Counted from the first letter of the stretch, positions 17,099 to 27,138 are shown. The stretch: DNA of 64,000 bases from Enterocloster hominis (ex Liu et al. 2021) (GCA_014385265.1 JACRTJ010000024.1:53565-117564); one strand, 5' to 3'. Numbers and translations are program-made. The notes: generated from the sequence alone by a model not told the origin.

Positions 17099-18277
17099 AT
17101 GGATTTTATTATCTCTCTTGTGGTCATTCTGATCTTTGTGGCTGTATCCATGAAAAAAAGCGGGCAGCTGGATGAGATCATGAACGGAATGAAGAAAAAA
17201 AACCAGAACGAGGCGGACAACGTGGTCTATGAACAGACCGAGGACGCGCCGAAAAAGAAAAAGGCAAAGGCAAAAAAAGGAGGAGGCGTTCCCAGGAATA
17301 TCGGAAAAGGAGTGGGGATCGCTGCGGCTGTGCTGGTGGCGGCCGTTCTGGCCTTCGACAGCTACTACACTCTTTCAGAGGAAGAGATGGCTGTGGTCAC
17401 CACCTTCGGAAAGCCGTCGGTCCAGGAGGCGTCGGGCCTTCACTTTAAGGTGCCGCTGATCCAGCAGGTGACAAAGATCTCCAAGGCCATCACCGGCATG
17501 CAGATCGGCTATACCACGGATCCGGAACGGGCCGAGGGGGCTTCCATGGAAAATCCGGTCTCCATTGAAAAGGAAAGCCTTATGATCACCAATGACTTTA
17601 ACCTGATCAATGTGGACTTCTACGTGGAGTACATGGTCACAGACCCCATTCAGGCAGTCCGTCATAGAAACGTATATGAAAGCATCATTAAAAACCTGGC
17701 CCAGAGCTATATCCGTGACACGGTGGGCCTTTATAACGTGGATGACGTGATTACCACAGGAAAGACCCAGATCCAGGAGCGGGTCAAGGAGCAGCTTACC
17801 AACCGTCTGGTGGAAGAAAACATCGGATACGGCATTTATAACGTGTCCATCCAGGACTCCGGAATGCCCAGGGAGGACGTATCCAATGCATTTAAAGCCG
17901 TGGAGGATGCCAAGCAGGGAATGGAGACGGCCATTAATACGGCGAAAAAATACCAGTCGGAAAACATCCCCAAGGCCAATGCAGAGGCCGATAAGCTCTT
18001 ACAGGAGGCGGAGGCCTATAAGCAGCAGAGGATCAACGAGGCCAACGGACAGGTGGCACGTTTTGAGGATACATACGCTGAGTATGTAAAGTATCCTCTG
18101 ATCACCAAAAAACGTATGTTCTACGAGACCATGGAGGAGCTCCTGCCGGATCTGAAGGTGATCATCGACAATGGCAGCGGCACCCAGACCATGCTGCCTC
18201 TGGAGCCCTTTGCCAATGTGACGGAAGGGACATCCGGAAACCAGACCCCGCAGGCCGCAGCGCCGGCCGGCCAGTAA
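17099..18277 (+). CDS. hflK: HflK-type SPFH membrane protein
   Basis: 392 residues from ATG 17099 (AAAGGAGGAG 9 bases upstream). It has an N-terminal short hydrophobic segment, a Lys-rich stretch (KKKKAKAKKGGG), a second membrane helix (VGIAAAVLVAAVLAF) and a band-7/SPFH domain starting YYTLSEEEMAVVTTFGKP. A coiled region rich in Ala/Glu follows (about 280-330). In E. coli HflK and HflC cap FtsH and modulate its proteolysis. The Ala/Pro/Thr-rich C-terminal tail is low complexity. hflC follows after 15 bases. Confidence 0.87.
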   Translation: MDFIISLVVILIFVAVSMKKSGQLDEIMNGMKKKNQNEADNVVYEQTEDAPKKKKAKAKKGGGVPRNIGKGVGIAAAVLVAAVLAFDSYYTLSEEEMAVVTTFGKPSVQEASGLHFKVPLIQQVTKISKAITGMQIGYTTDPERAEGASMENPVSIEKESLMITNDFNLINVDFYVEYMVTDPIQAVRHRNVYESIIKNLAQSYIRDTVGLYNVDDVITTGKTQIQERVKEQLTNRLVEENIGYGIYNVSIQDSGMPREDVSNAFKAVEDAKQGMETAINTAKKYQSENIPKANAEADKLLQEAEAYKQQRINEANGQVARFEDTYAEYVKYPLITKKRMFYETMEELLPDLKVIIDNGSGTQTMLPLEPFANVTEGTSGNQTPQAAAPAGQ

Positions 18278-18292
18278 GAGGAGGAGAAGCAT

Positions 18293-19165
18293 ATGAAAAA
18301 AACAGGAAGAAAGATCGCATTATTCATCATCCTCATCGCCGGCCTGATCACACTGGGCTCCAGTATGGTCAGCACCTATAACGACGAGTATAAGCTGGTG
18401 CTCCAGTTCGGAAAGGTGGTGCGGGTCATCGACACGCCAGGCCTGAGCTTTAAGGTCCCCTTTATCCAGACCACCCAGTCCATCCCCAATTATGAGATGG
18501 TTTACGACCTGGTTCCCAGCGAGGTGAACACCAGGGATAAAAAGGTGATGCTCACCGATTCCTTTGCCTTATGGAGCGTGACGGATCCCCTGGAGTATCT
18601 GTCCCGTCTGGGAGCCAGTAAGGCCAATGCGGAAAGCCGCATTTCCGTGGTGGTCTACAATGCCGTGAAAAATGTTATCTCCTCCACGGACCAGGCGGAC
18701 GTGATCTCCGGCCGTGACGGGAAGTTAGCGGAGCTTATTACGGAACGGATCGGAAATTCCCTGGACAGCTATGGGATCACTGTGAAAAAGGTAGAGACCA
18801 AGATGTTAGACCTGCCGGATTCCAATAAGGAGGCCGTTTACCAGCGTATGATCTCAGAGCGTCAGAACATCGCCGCCGGTTATACGGCAGACGGCCAGTA
18901 CCAGTCCAACGTCATTAAGAACACCACCGATAAGGATGTGTCCATCATCATCTCCGAGGCAGAGGCCAAGGCGGAGAAGATCCGGGCCGAAGGCGAGGCT
19001 GAGTACATGCGGATCCTCTCCAATGCCTACAACGATGAGAGCAAGGCGGATTATTACAATTACATCCGCAGCCTGGACGCCTTAAAGGCCAGCCTGAAGG
19101 GCTCCAACAAGACGGTGATCTTAAATGAAAATTCTGAACTGGCCCGGATCCTCCAGGGGAACTGA
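18293..19165 (+). CDS. hflC: HflC-type SPFH membrane protein
   Basis: 290 residues. One N-terminal membrane helix (IALFIILIAGLITLGSSM), then an SPFH domain (YKLVLQFGKVVRVIDTPGLSFKVPF) and a long helical C-terminal part with SEAEAKAEKIRAEGEAEYMRI, the HflC signature. The likely partner is HflK, encoded just upstream. Together they form membrane cages around FtsH in characterised species. The gene ends at 19165, and the pepT -35 element overlaps this end. Confidence 0.9.
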   Translation: MKKTGRKIALFIILIAGLITLGSSMVSTYNDEYKLVLQFGKVVRVIDTPGLSFKVPFIQTTQSIPNYEMVYDLVPSEVNTRDKKVMLTDSFALWSVTDPLEYLSRLGASKANAESRISVVVYNAVKNVISSTDQADVISGRDGKLAELITERIGNSLDSYGITVKKVETKMLDLPDSNKEAVYQRMISERQNIAAGYTADGQYQSNVIKNTTDKDVSIIISEAEAKAEKIRAEGEAEYMRILSNAYNDESKADYYNYIRSLDALKASLKGSNKTVILNENSELARILQGN

Positions 19166-19194
19166 TGGACAATTCTGGAAAAATCTGCTATACT
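19166..19194 (+). promoter_or_regulatory. Promoter of pepT
   Basis: TGGACA, a 17-base spacer and TATACT with an extended -10 (TGC). The -35 begins right after the hflC stop codon. Confidence 0.75.
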
Positions 19195-19240
19195 TTAAAG
19201 GAACGGAGCGATCCGGAATCAGAGAAAAGGAGTGTACGTT

Positions 19241-20479
19241 ATGTCAAAAGTCGTTGATAATTTTTTAAAGTACATTGCATTTGATACCCAGTCTGCCGAG
19301 GACGCCGCCTCTGTGCCCAGTACAGAAAAGCAGTTCGCCCTGGCAAAGCTTCTGGTGGAGCAGTTAAAAGCCCTGGGGGTAAAGGATGTGTCCATGAGCG
19401 AACACTGCTACGTATATGGCACCATTCCGGCTACGGCGGAGACCGACTGCCCGGTGGTGGGCTTCCTGGCCCATATGGACACCTCCCCGGATTTTTCCGA
19501 TGAGAACACCCGTCCCCAGCTGATCCAGAACTATAACGGCGGAGACATTATCCTGAATAAAAATCTGGGCATTAAAATGAGTCCGGAGGTATTCCCGGCA
19601 TTAAAGAACTATGTGGGCAAGGACCTGATCACCACCGACGGCACCAGCCTTCTGGGCGGAGACGATAAGGCCGGTATTGCCGAGATCATGACTATGGCTG
19701 AATATTTCATGGCACATCCGGAGATCCCCCACGGAACCATCAAGATCGCCTTTACTCCCGACGAAGAAGTGGGACACGGCGTGGATTTCTTCGACGTACC
19801 CGGCTGGGGCGCCGATGTGGCTTATACAGTGGACGGCGGAGCCTTCGGCGAGATGGAATACGAGACCTTCAACGCAGCTTCCATGAGCGTCACCATTCAC
19901 GGCCAGAACATCCACCCAGGCAGCGCCAAGGGCAAGATGAAAAACGCCATCCTCATCGGTCTGGAATTCCAGTCCATGCTCCCGGAGGCAGAAAAGCCCC
20001 AGTATACAGAAATGTATGAGGGCTTCTACCATCTCAACGGGATCTCCGGAAACGTGGAGGAGACTGTACTGAAATACATCGTCCGCGACCATGATAAGGA
20101 GATCTTTGAATCCAGAAAGGCCATGGGCCATACCATCGCTGACTTCTTAAATAAGAAGTATGGAGAAGGCACCGTTGTGGTGGAGACCTCCGATACGTAT
20201 TACAATATGGCAGAAAAGATCCGTCCCCATATGTATTTAATGGATATCGCTGCCGAGGCCTTTAAGGAGCTGGGAGTGGATACGCCCAACGTCCGCCCGG
20301 TGCGCGGCGGTACCGACGGCTCCAGGCTGTCCTATATGGGCCTTCCGTGTCCCAACCTCTGCACTGGAGACCACAACGCCCATGGCAAATATGAATTTGT
20401 ATGCATCCAGTCCATGGAGCAGACCGTGGAACTGCTGATCAGGATCGCAGAGAAATTTAAGGATGTAAAGAAAGCTTAA
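19241..20479 (+). CDS. pepT: Peptidase T (tripeptide aminopeptidase)
   Basis: 412 residues, M20 family, cytoplasmic di-zinc enzyme releasing the N-terminal residue of tripeptides. Visible ligands are HMDTSPDFS (His, Asp), [11 protein letters not shown] (bridging Asp), PDEEVGHG (general base Glu and ligand Glu) and a final [11 protein letters not shown]is. ATG 19241 is preferred over GTG 19232 because the GTG overlaps the AAAAGGAG ribosome site. Monocistronic, with its own promoter and terminator. Confidence 0.97.
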   Translation: MSKVVDNFLKYIAFDTQSAEDAASVPSTEKQFALAKLLVEQLKALGVKDVSMSEHCYVYGTIPATAETDCPVVGFLAHMDTSPDFSDENTRPQLIQNYNGGDIILNKNLGIKMSPEVFPALKNYVGKDLITTDGTSLLGGDDKAGIAEIMTMAEYFMAHPEIPHGTIKIAFTPDEEVGHGVDFFDVPGWGADVAYTVDGGAFGEMEYETFNAASMSVTIHGQNIHPGSAKGKMKNAILIGLEFQSMLPEAEKPQYTEMYEGFYHLNGISGNVEETVLKYIVRDHDKEIFESRKAMGHTIADFLNKKYGEGTVVVETSDTYYNMAEKIRPHMYLMDIAAEAFKELGVDTPNVRPVRGGTDGSRLSYMGLPCPNLCTGDHNAHGKYEFVCIQSMEQTVELLIRIAEKFKDVKKA

Positions 20480-20493
20480 TACGAGGCTGAAAA

Positions 20494-20534
20494 CAAAAGC
20501 TTCCGGAGAGAAGATCCTCCGGGAGCTTTTTTTC
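20494..20534 (+). terminator. Terminator after pepT
   Basis: AAAAGCTTCCGGAG pairs with CTCCGGGAGCTTTTTTT, a long stem with a short loop followed by seven T. Confidence 0.92.
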
Positions 20535-20624
20535 TGATCTTTTATTCTGGATGAAACTTTCTTCTTTTTTGTCACGTCTATATATGTGATAGAACAAAAA
20601 ATGACAGAAAAGGACAGGTTTCCC

Positions 20625-22043
20625 ATGGTTTTCAGCAGTCTGGAATTCATATTCCAATTTTTACCCATATTTTTACTGATCTATTTTCTCTGCCCGGCGC
20701 GGTATAAGAACTTCTGCCTTTTCGCAGGGAGCATGTTGTTTTACCTGTACGGCGTCTGGGATACGCCTCTTTATCTGGCGCTCTTTGGGGCGTCCATGGC
20801 AGTGAACTATTTTTTTGGCTGCCGGATCGCCCGCAGCCGGGCCAGGTTCCGCAGGAGGAAGCGGCTGTTCTGGGGAGTGGCTTATAATCTGTTCTGGCTG
20901 CTGCTGTTTAAATATACCGGCTTTTTTACAGAAAATATCAACGGCATCCTCCGGCTCATGGGGCTTTCCCTGGAGCTTCCTGTGTTTGCGCCGGTGCTCC
21001 CGGTGGGGATCAGCTTTTATACCTTCCAGGCCATTTCCTATCTGGCGGACGTGTACCGGAAAACGGCAGAATATGAGCCTTCTTTTGTGAATTTCGCCAT
21101 GTATATCAGTATGTTTCCCCAGCTGATCGCCGGTCCCATCGTTACCTACTCCTCCATTAAGAAGGAGATCTCCCGCCGGTCCCATTCCATGCGGGCGGTG
21201 GAGGAGGGACTGAAGACCTTCACCATAGGACTGGGACTCAAGGTCCTTCTGGCAAACCGCCTGGGCGGGCTCTGGAATGAGGCCGGGACCGTGGGCTATG
21301 AAAGTATCTCCACTCCCTTTGCATGGCTGGCCATCACAGCCTTCAGCCTCCAGATCTATTTTGATTTTTACGGCTATTCCCTGATGGCCAAGGGGCTGGG
21401 GCGGATCATGGGCTTTACGATCCCGGAAAATTTTCATGACCCATACCTGTCTCTTTCCATGACAGAATTCTGGAGACGGTGGCACATGACCCTGGGGAGC
21501 TGGTTCAGGGATTACGTATATATTCCCCTGGGAGGCAGCAGGAAGGGGAAACTTATGACCTTCCGCAATATGCTGGCGGTCTGGGCCCTCACCGGATTCT
21601 GGCATGGGGCAAGCTGGAACTTTATCCTCTGGGGGCTTCTGATGTTTGCGCTGATCTCGGTGGAAAAGCTGGGGCTCATACGGATTTTGGAGAGGGTCCC
21701 GGCCCTGGGCCATCTTTACATGGCCTTTGCCATTTCCGTAAGCTGGGTGCTGTTTGCGGTGACGGATCTTTCGCAGATGGCCGTTTACTTTACCAGGCTG
21801 TTCCCGTTCCTGCCGCAGTCAGAGGGAATGGCATATTTTGCCGGAGACTATTTAAAATATGGAAGGCTCTACGGGCTCTCCCTGGCAGCGGGACTGGTCT
21901 TTGCCACTGGCCTTCCCATGAAGCTTTACAGGCGGTTCAAAAATAGTCCTGCGGCGGCTGTGGTGCTCCTGGCGGTGTTCTGGGGCTGCGTTTACTGTAT
22001 GAAGATGGGAATGGACGATCCGTTCCTGTATTTCCGGTTTTAA
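20625..22043 (+). CDS. MBOAT family O-acyltransferase (AlgI/PatA type)
   Basis: 472 residues from ATG 20625, whose product starts MVFSSLEFIFQFLPIF, the usual AlgI-type N-terminus. Polytopic, with the family blocks FWRRWHMTLGSWFRDYVYIPLGG and the putative catalytic His in LTGFWHGASWNFILWG. It likely moves acyl groups (commonly acetyl) across the membrane for esterification of a surface polysaccharide. The C-terminus is PFLYFRF, matching the tail of the second MBOAT at 57711-59291. The next gene encodes a secreted SGNH enzyme, so the two form a transfer pair. Confidence 0.88.
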   Translation: MVFSSLEFIFQFLPIFLLIYFLCPARYKNFCLFAGSMLFYLYGVWDTPLYLALFGASMAVNYFFGCRIARSRARFRRRKRLFWGVAYNLFWLLLFKYTGFFTENINGILRLMGLSLELPVFAPVLPVGISFYTFQAISYLADVYRKTAEYEPSFVNFAMYISMFPQLIAGPIVTYSSIKKEISRRSHSMRAVEEGLKTFTIGLGLKVLLANRLGGLWNEAGTVGYESISTPFAWLAITAFSLQIYFDFYGYSLMAKGLGRIMGFTIPENFHDPYLSLSMTEFWRRWHMTLGSWFRDYVYIPLGGSRKGKLMTFRNMLAVWALTGFWHGASWNFILWGLLMFALISVEKLGLIRILERVPALGHLYMAFAISVSWVLFAVTDLSQMAVYFTRLFPFLPQSEGMAYFAGDYLKYGRLYGLSLAAGLVFATGLPMKLYRRFKNSPAAAVVLLAVFWGCVYCMKMGMDDPFLYFRF

Positions 22044-22075
22044 ATTTTTAGAGAATGAAAAAGGGGAGGAAGATT

Positions 22076-22993
22076 ATGAAGCGTTACTGGTACAGCACAT
22101 TTCTGGCAGCCAGCCTGGCGGCTGTGATCGCAGTGGAATACGTTCCTGGAGCTGTGAGAAAGCTGACGCCCTGGTATGAGGCGGGAGCTATGGAGAGGGA
22201 GACGGATGAGGGGGCTGCAAAGAAGCCTGATATAGGAGCAGAGAGAGAAACACGGGAGGAAGAGATCCCAGAAACGGCGGATGGAGCGGGAACGGCTGCC
22301 GTCTCCGGCGGGGCAGGCGGTCAGACCGGGGAGACGGCTCCCAGTGGGGAGGAGATATCTCCGTCAGAGGAAGAGACTGTGGCTTCAGAGCCCTCTGGAG
22401 CTCCGGCCGTGTCCTTAAAGGAGGATTTTTCCGGTGTCCTTTTCATTGGAGATTCCCGGACCGTGGGGCTTTCTGAATATGGAGACCTGGGCCAGGCGGA
22501 GGTGTTCGCCGATTCCGGTATGAGCGTATTTACGCTATTTAATAAAACCGTTAAGCTGAGATCCCAGGAAAAGAGCGGATTGGAGGAGCTCTTATGTTCC
22601 CGGAAATTCGATACCATATTTTTTATGCTGGGGATCAATGAGCTGGGATATGATTACGATTCCATTGTAAAGCAGTATAAAAGGACCGTGGAAAAGGTCC
22701 ATGAGCTGCAGCCGGACGCCGCCATCGTCCTGGGGGCCAATCTTCATGTGACAGCGGAGAAAGCCTCCGGCAGCAGTATCTACAACAATGACAGGATCAA
22801 TGCCTTAAACCGCGATATTAAAAGCATGGCAGAGGCCTCTGGCTATGTCTATCTGGATGTGAACCAGGTATTTGACGATGAAAACGGAAATCTGGCGGCG
22901 GGATATTCCTCCGACGGGGCCCATGTCCTGGGAAAATATTATTCTGTGTGGGTAGACTGGATCAGGGAGACCCTGGGCACACACGCAGGCTGA
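22076..22993 (+). CDS. Secreted SGNH/GDSL hydrolase-like acyl-transfer partner
   Basis: 305 residues from ATG 22076 (AAGGGGAGGA just upstream). A signal peptide or anchor (FLAASLAAVIAVEYVPG) is followed by an acidic Glu/Thr/Gly-rich linker (about 40-115). The SGNH domain has Ser127 in FIGDSRTVGL, the oxyanion Asn in MLGINELG and the DxxH in SSDGAHV. It is encoded directly after an MBOAT, so it probably transfers or removes O-acyl groups on a cell-wall polymer. The acceptor is unknown. Confidence 0.85.
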   Translation: MKRYWYSTFLAASLAAVIAVEYVPGAVRKLTPWYEAGAMERETDEGAAKKPDIGAERETREEEIPETADGAGTAAVSGGAGGQTGETAPSGEEISPSEEETVASEPSGAPAVSLKEDFSGVLFIGDSRTVGLSEYGDLGQAEVFADSGMSVFTLFNKTVKLRSQEKSGLEELLCSRKFDTIFFMLGINELGYDYDSIVKQYKRTVEKVHELQPDAAIVLGANLHVTAEKASGSSIYNNDRINALNRDIKSMAEASGYVYLDVNQVFDDENGNLAAGYSSDGAHVLGKYYSVWVDWIRETLGTHAG

Positions 22994-23016
22994 AGCCGCA
23001 TATGGGAATATTTTCC

Positions 23017-23045
23017 TTGCCATCCGGGATGGGATGTGATACACT
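23017..23045 (+). promoter_or_regulatory. Promoter of the antiporter gene
   Basis: TTGCCA, a 17-base spacer and TACACT with extended TGA. It is about 95 bases upstream of the start. Confidence 0.65.
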
Positions 23046-23144
23046 TCCAAAGGAAAAAGGCGTAAGGTGTTTAAAGCTGATGACTTCTGCAGACAGACCC
23101 GTGCAGATATTGTCAGCTTTTTCTATGCCGGGAGGAGATGTATT

Positions 23145-24323
23145 ATGTTACTGAGTATTTCACTGATCCTGATCGTTGGAATGTCCATGGCATGGCTGTG
23201 CCAGAGGCTCCGGCTGCCGGGCCTTATGGGCATGCTGGCCACAGGCATGATCCTTGGGCCATATGCCCTGGATCTGCTGGATGCAGATATCCTGGGGATA
23301 TCGGAGGAGCTCCGGAAAATTGCGCTGATCATTATCCTTACAAGAGCCGGACTGGGACTGGATCTGGCGGGATTAAAAAAGACAGGCCGGCCGGCGTTTC
23401 TCATGTGCTTTGTTCCGGCAAGCTTTGAGGTGCTGGGAGTGATCCTTCTGGGGACCCGGTTCATGGGGCTGACGGTCCTGGAGGCAGCCGTCCTGGGAGC
23501 CGTTCTTGCCGCAGTCTCTCCGGCAGTGGTCGTACCGAGGATGGTCCGGCTGATGGAGGAGGGATATGGGAAAAAGGAAGGGATTCCCCAGATGATCCTT
23601 GCAGGCGCATCTGTGGATGACGTCTATGTGATCGTCCTGTTTTCTACATTTACCGGCATGATGCAGGGAAAGGGAGTTTCTGCTGTCAGCTTTATAAATA
23701 TCCCTGTTTCGATCCTTCTGGGGATCATCCTTGGACTGGCGGCCGGATCTTTGCTGGCCCTGTTTTTTAAACAGGTGCATATCCGGGATACTTCAAAGGT
23801 GCTTATTATCTTGAGTATTTCGCTGTTTCTGGTGGCGGCTGAAGACATGCTGGCAACACCCATCCGCTTTTCATCCCTGATCGCGGTCATGTTTATAGGC
23901 ATAGGCCTTCAGAAGAAAAGGGGAGAGGCTGCCAGAAGGATCTCTGTAAAGTATGGAAAGCTGTGGGTCGCCGCTGAGATTTTTCTGTTCGTGCTTGTGG
24001 GCGCCGCTGTGAATACAGGATACCTGGCCCAGGCCGGAGGACGGGCGCTTTTGGTGATCCTTGGCGCTCTTGCTTTCAGGATGGCCGGTGTGGCTCTCTG
24101 CCTATGGGGAACAAAGCTTGGGAGAAGAGAACGGTTATTTGTAATGTTAGCATATACGCCGAAGGCCACCGTCCAGGCCGCCATCGGAGGGATCCCTCTT
24201 TCTATGGGCCTTGCCTGCGGAGATACCGTTCTTACGGCCGCCGTGCTTGCCATTGTCCTTACTGCGCCCCTGGGGGCGTTTGTGATGGATCTGTCGTATC
24301 AGAAGCTTCTGAACAGGTCATGA
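23145..24323 (+). CDS. Cation:proton antiporter (CPA family)
   Basis: 392 residues from ATG 23145 (GGGAGGAG upstream). Polytopic, about 12 membrane segments. Visible family traits are LRLPGLMGMLATGMILGPYALDLL, GLGLDLAGLKKTGR, AVLAAVSPAVVVPRMV and the mid-membrane ASVDDVYVIVLFSTF acidic pair. It resembles NhaP/KefB-type exchangers and lacks a C-terminal TrkA-N domain. The ion (Na+ or K+) cannot be told from sequence. Confidence 0.87.
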   Translation: MLLSISLILIVGMSMAWLCQRLRLPGLMGMLATGMILGPYALDLLDADILGISEELRKIALIIILTRAGLGLDLAGLKKTGRPAFLMCFVPASFEVLGVILLGTRFMGLTVLEAAVLGAVLAAVSPAVVVPRMVRLMEEGYGKKEGIPQMILAGASVDDVYVIVLFSTFTGMMQGKGVSAVSFINIPVSILLGIILGLAAGSLLALFFKQVHIRDTSKVLIILSISLFLVAAEDMLATPIRFSSLIAVMFIGIGLQKKRGEAARRISVKYGKLWVAAEIFLFVLVGAAVNTGYLAQAGGRALLVILGALAFRMAGVALCLWGTKLGRRERLFVMLAYTPKATVQAAIGGIPLSMGLACGDTVLTAAVLAIVLTAPLGAFVMDLSYQKLLNRS

Positions 24324-24435
24324 CCGTATTTCATATACGGCGGTGCGGCAGCCGGTGAAAAGAGAACGGCAGGGCCGGGACGATACGGCAGAGGCCGGAA
24401 GGAACGGTGAAAACCTGCAAAAAGGTGGGAAGGGG

Positions 24436-24464
24436 TTGCCAGCCGCAAAAAAATACCTTATAAT
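24436..24464 (+). promoter_or_regulatory. Promoter of the radical SAM pair
   Basis: TTGCCA, a 17-base spacer and a perfect TATAAT. It lies about 100 bases upstream of the start. The rest of 24324-24557 shows nothing recognisable. Confidence 0.8.
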
Positions 24465-24563
24465 TATGCGGTATATACTGGATCAGTCTGTGTCCTGCTG
24501 TCTGATCCGGAGGATCAAGGATAAAAAAAGCAACCATAAATAACCGCAAAGCAAGGAATGAGA

Positions 24564-26429
24564 ATGAGAAAATTAGCATTAAGTGACGAAATACTGCTGA
24601 GTATCCAGCAGCCAGCCCGTTATATCGGCGGGGAGATCAATTCGGTATGTAAGGATCCGTCCAGTGTGGATGTCCGGTTTGCCATGTGCTTCCCGGACGT
24701 ATATGATATCGGCATGTCCCATCTGGGGATCCAGATCCTTTACGATATGCTCAATAAGATGCCGGATGTGTACTGTGAGCGGGTATATTCGCCGTGGACC
24801 GACCTGGACGCCATCATGCGTGAAAAGCATATCCCGCTTTTTGCCATCGAGTCCCAGGACCCGGTGAAGGATTTTGATATCCTGGGGATCACCCTCCAGT
24901 ATGAAATGTGTTATACAAATATCCTCCAGATCCTGGATCTTTCCGGGATCCCGCTCCATGGCAGCGACCGGACCTGGGATGACCCCATCGTCATCGGAGG
25001 TGGTCCCTGCGCCTATAACCCGGAGCCCATTGCCGAGTTTTTTGATCTGTTTTACATTGGAGAAGGAGAGACCGCATACCGGCAGCTGATCGATATTTAC
25101 AAAGACAGCCGGAAAAATGGCGAGTCCAGGGAGACGTTTTTAAAACGGGCGGCCGGAGTGCCGGGAATCTACGTTCCGTCCCTGTATGAGCCGGAATACC
25201 ATGAGGACGGCACCTTAAAGGCGTTCCGTCCCACCTGTCCGGAGGCCCCGGAAAAGGTCGTAAAGCAGCTGGTCCTGGATATGACGGAGGCCGTGTATCC
25301 GGAAAAGCCCCTGGTGCCGTTCATCAAGGTGACCCAGGACCGTGTGGTCTTAGAGATCATGCGCGGCTGTATCCGCGGCTGCCGGTTCTGTCAGGCAGGC
25401 ATGATCTACCGGCCGGTGCGTGAAAAGAACGTGGAGCGGCTGAAGGACCTGGCATATAAGATGCTGAAAAATACGGGGCACGAGGAGATCTCCTTAAGCT
25501 CCTTAAGCTCCAGCGATTACCGTTCCCTGGAGGAGCTGGTGCGTTTCCTGATCGAGGAATTCCATGGAAAGGGAGTCAACGTATCCCTTCCTTCTTTAAG
25601 GATCGATGCATTCTCTCTGGACGTGATGAGCAAGGTACAGGATGTGAAAAAAAGCAGTCTGACCTTTGCGCCGGAGGCTGGTTCCCAGAGGCTCCGTGAC
25701 GTGATCAATAAGGGACTTACTGAGGAGGAGATCCTTCAGGGAGCCGCCGATGCCTTTAAGGGAGGCTGGAACCGGGTGAAGCTGTATTTCATGCTGGGCC
25801 TTCCCACAGAGACGGTGGAGGATATGGAGGGCATTGCCCTTTTATCTGAGAAGATCGCAGAGGAGTATTATGAGATCCCCAAGGACCAGAGAAACGGAAA
25901 GGTCCAGGTGGTGGCCAGCACATCCTTCTTTGTGCCGAAGCCCTTTACGCCTTTCCAGTGGGCCAGGATGTCCACTAAGGAGGAATTCCTGGATAAGGCA
26001 CGGGTGGTCAACCGCAAAATGAAGGAGATGCTGAACCATAAGAGCCTGAAATACAACTGGCATGAGGCCGATGTGACGGTTTTAGAGGGCGTACTGGCCC
26101 GGGGAGACCGGAGGGTGGCCGCCGTCATCGAGGAGGCGTACAGAAACGGCGCTTTATATGACGCCTGGTCTGAGAGCTTCCGGAATGATATATGGATGAA
26201 GGCGTTTGAGACCTGCGGCGTGGACATTGATTTCTATACCACCAGGGAGCGGAGCCTGGATGAGCTGTTCCCCTGGGACTTCATCGATACGGGTGTGTCC
26301 AAGGAGTTTTTAAAGAGAGAGTGGAACAATGCGGTAAACGGGACCGTGACCCCCAACTGCCGGGAGCGCTGTTCCGGGTGCGGCGTAAGACGATTCGGAG
26401 GAGGTGTCTGCTTTGAAGATCAGGATTAA
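24564..26429 (+). CDS. TIGR03960-type B12-binding-domain radical SAM protein
   Basis: About 621 residues. The N-terminal half has a B12-binding-like fold region (VRFAMCFPDVYDIGMSHLG, VIGGGPCAYNPEP), and the radical SAM motif is CIRGCRFC. After it come SLSSSDYRSLEELV and KLYFMLGLPTETVEDMEG. The ribosome site AAGGA abuts the ATG at 24558, so 24564 is the better start. The partner DUF2344 gene overlaps its 3' end. The reaction is uncharacterised. In many Clostridia the pair precedes RNase G and rplU, as here, hinting at RNA or ribosome modification. Confidence 0.88.
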   Translation: MRKLALSDEILLSIQQPARYIGGEINSVCKDPSSVDVRFAMCFPDVYDIGMSHLGIQILYDMLNKMPDVYCERVYSPWTDLDAIMREKHIPLFAIESQDPVKDFDILGITLQYEMCYTNILQILDLSGIPLHGSDRTWDDPIVIGGGPCAYNPEPIAEFFDLFYIGEGETAYRQLIDIYKDSRKNGESRETFLKRAAGVPGIYVPSLYEPEYHEDGTLKAFRPTCPEAPEKVVKQLVLDMTEAVYPEKPLVPFIKVTQDRVVLEIMRGCIRGCRFCQAGMIYRPVREKNVERLKDLAYKMLKNTGHEEISLSSLSSSDYRSLEELVRFLIEEFHGKGVNVSLPSLRIDAFSLDVMSKVQDVKKSSLTFAPEAGSQRLRDVINKGLTEEEILQGAADAFKGGWNRVKLYFMLGLPTETVEDMEGIALLSEKIAEEYYEIPKDQRNGKVQVVASTSFFVPKPFTPFQWARMSTKEEFLDKARVVNRKMKEMLNHKSLKYNWHEADVTVLEGVLARGDRRVAAVIEEAYRNGALYDAWSESFRNDIWMKAFETCGVDIDFYTTRERSLDELFPWDFIDTGVSKEFLKREWNNAVNGTVTPNCRERCSGCGVRRFGGGVCFEDQD

Positions 26430-27138
26430 ATTTTCCAAACAGGGAAACATGCGGTTCATCGGGCATCTGGATATCATGCGTTATTTCCAGAAGGCCATGC
26501 GCCGTGCCGACGTGGACATCCGGTATTCGGAGGGCTTTTCTCCCCACCAGATCATGTCCTTTGCGGCTCCTCTGGGCGTAGGGCTCACAGGAAGCGGCGA
26601 GTACCTGGACATTGAGGTCCTTTCCACAGAGAGCTCCGGGCGGATGGTAGAGCGGCTCAACGCCCAGATGGCAGAGGGGATGGAGGTGCTGAGCTTTAAG
26701 AGACTTCCGGATTCTGCTGGAAACGCCATGTCCCTGGTGGCGGCCTGTGATTACACGGTGTCCCTGAAGAAGGATTATGAAGAGGCCCTTGGCATGTCTG
26801 CCCGGGAGTTCTTTGCCGGACTCTGCGGCTTTATAGAGACGGGAGACCTGAATATCGTAAAAAAGACAAAAAAAGGCGAAAAGCAGATGGATCTCCGGCC
26901 ATATATTTATGAGTACCGGCCATCGGAGGACGGAAATTTCATTTTCCTTAAGCTTTCTGCCGGAAGCGCAGCCAATGTGAAGCCGGAGCTTCTTCTGGAG
27001 GCCTTCTGCCGGAGCTGCTCCAGGGAGTTCCCGGTTTTTGGCTTTTCCATCAACCGTGAGGAGGTCTACGCGGATGCAGGCTCCGGGGACAGCCATGAAT
27101 TTGTGACCCTGGAATCCTTTGGTGAAGACATTGAATAA
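26413..27138 (+). CDS. TIGR03936 family (DUF2344) radical SAM-associated protein
   Basis: 241 residues. The N-terminus KIRIKFSKQGNMRFIGHLDIMRYFQKAMRRA is the signature of the family that is fused to, or adjacent to, TIGR03960 radical SAM proteins. It ends EFVTLESFGEDIE. GGAGGAGG ends at 26404, so the TTG at 26413 (8 bases on) is preferred over the GTG at 26404, which overlaps it. It overlaps the radical SAM gene by 17 bases. Function is unknown, presumably acting with that enzyme. Confidence 0.87.
   Translation: MKIRIKFSKQGNMRFIGHLDIMRYFQKAMRRADVDIRYSEGFSPHQIMSFAAPLGVGLTGSGEYLDIEVLSTESSGRMVERLNAQMAEGMEVLSFKRLPDSAGNAMSLVAACDYTVSLKKDYEEALGMSAREFFAGLCGFIETGDLNIVKKTKKGEKQMDLRPYIYEYRPSEDGNFIFLKLSAGSAANVKPELLLEAFCRSCSREFPVFGFSINREEVYADAGSGDSHEFVTLESFGEDIE

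Noticed and set aside
20560..20600. TCAC/GTGA dyad as operator for the MBOAT gene
   Set aside because: The arms are only four bases and no promoter lines up with it.
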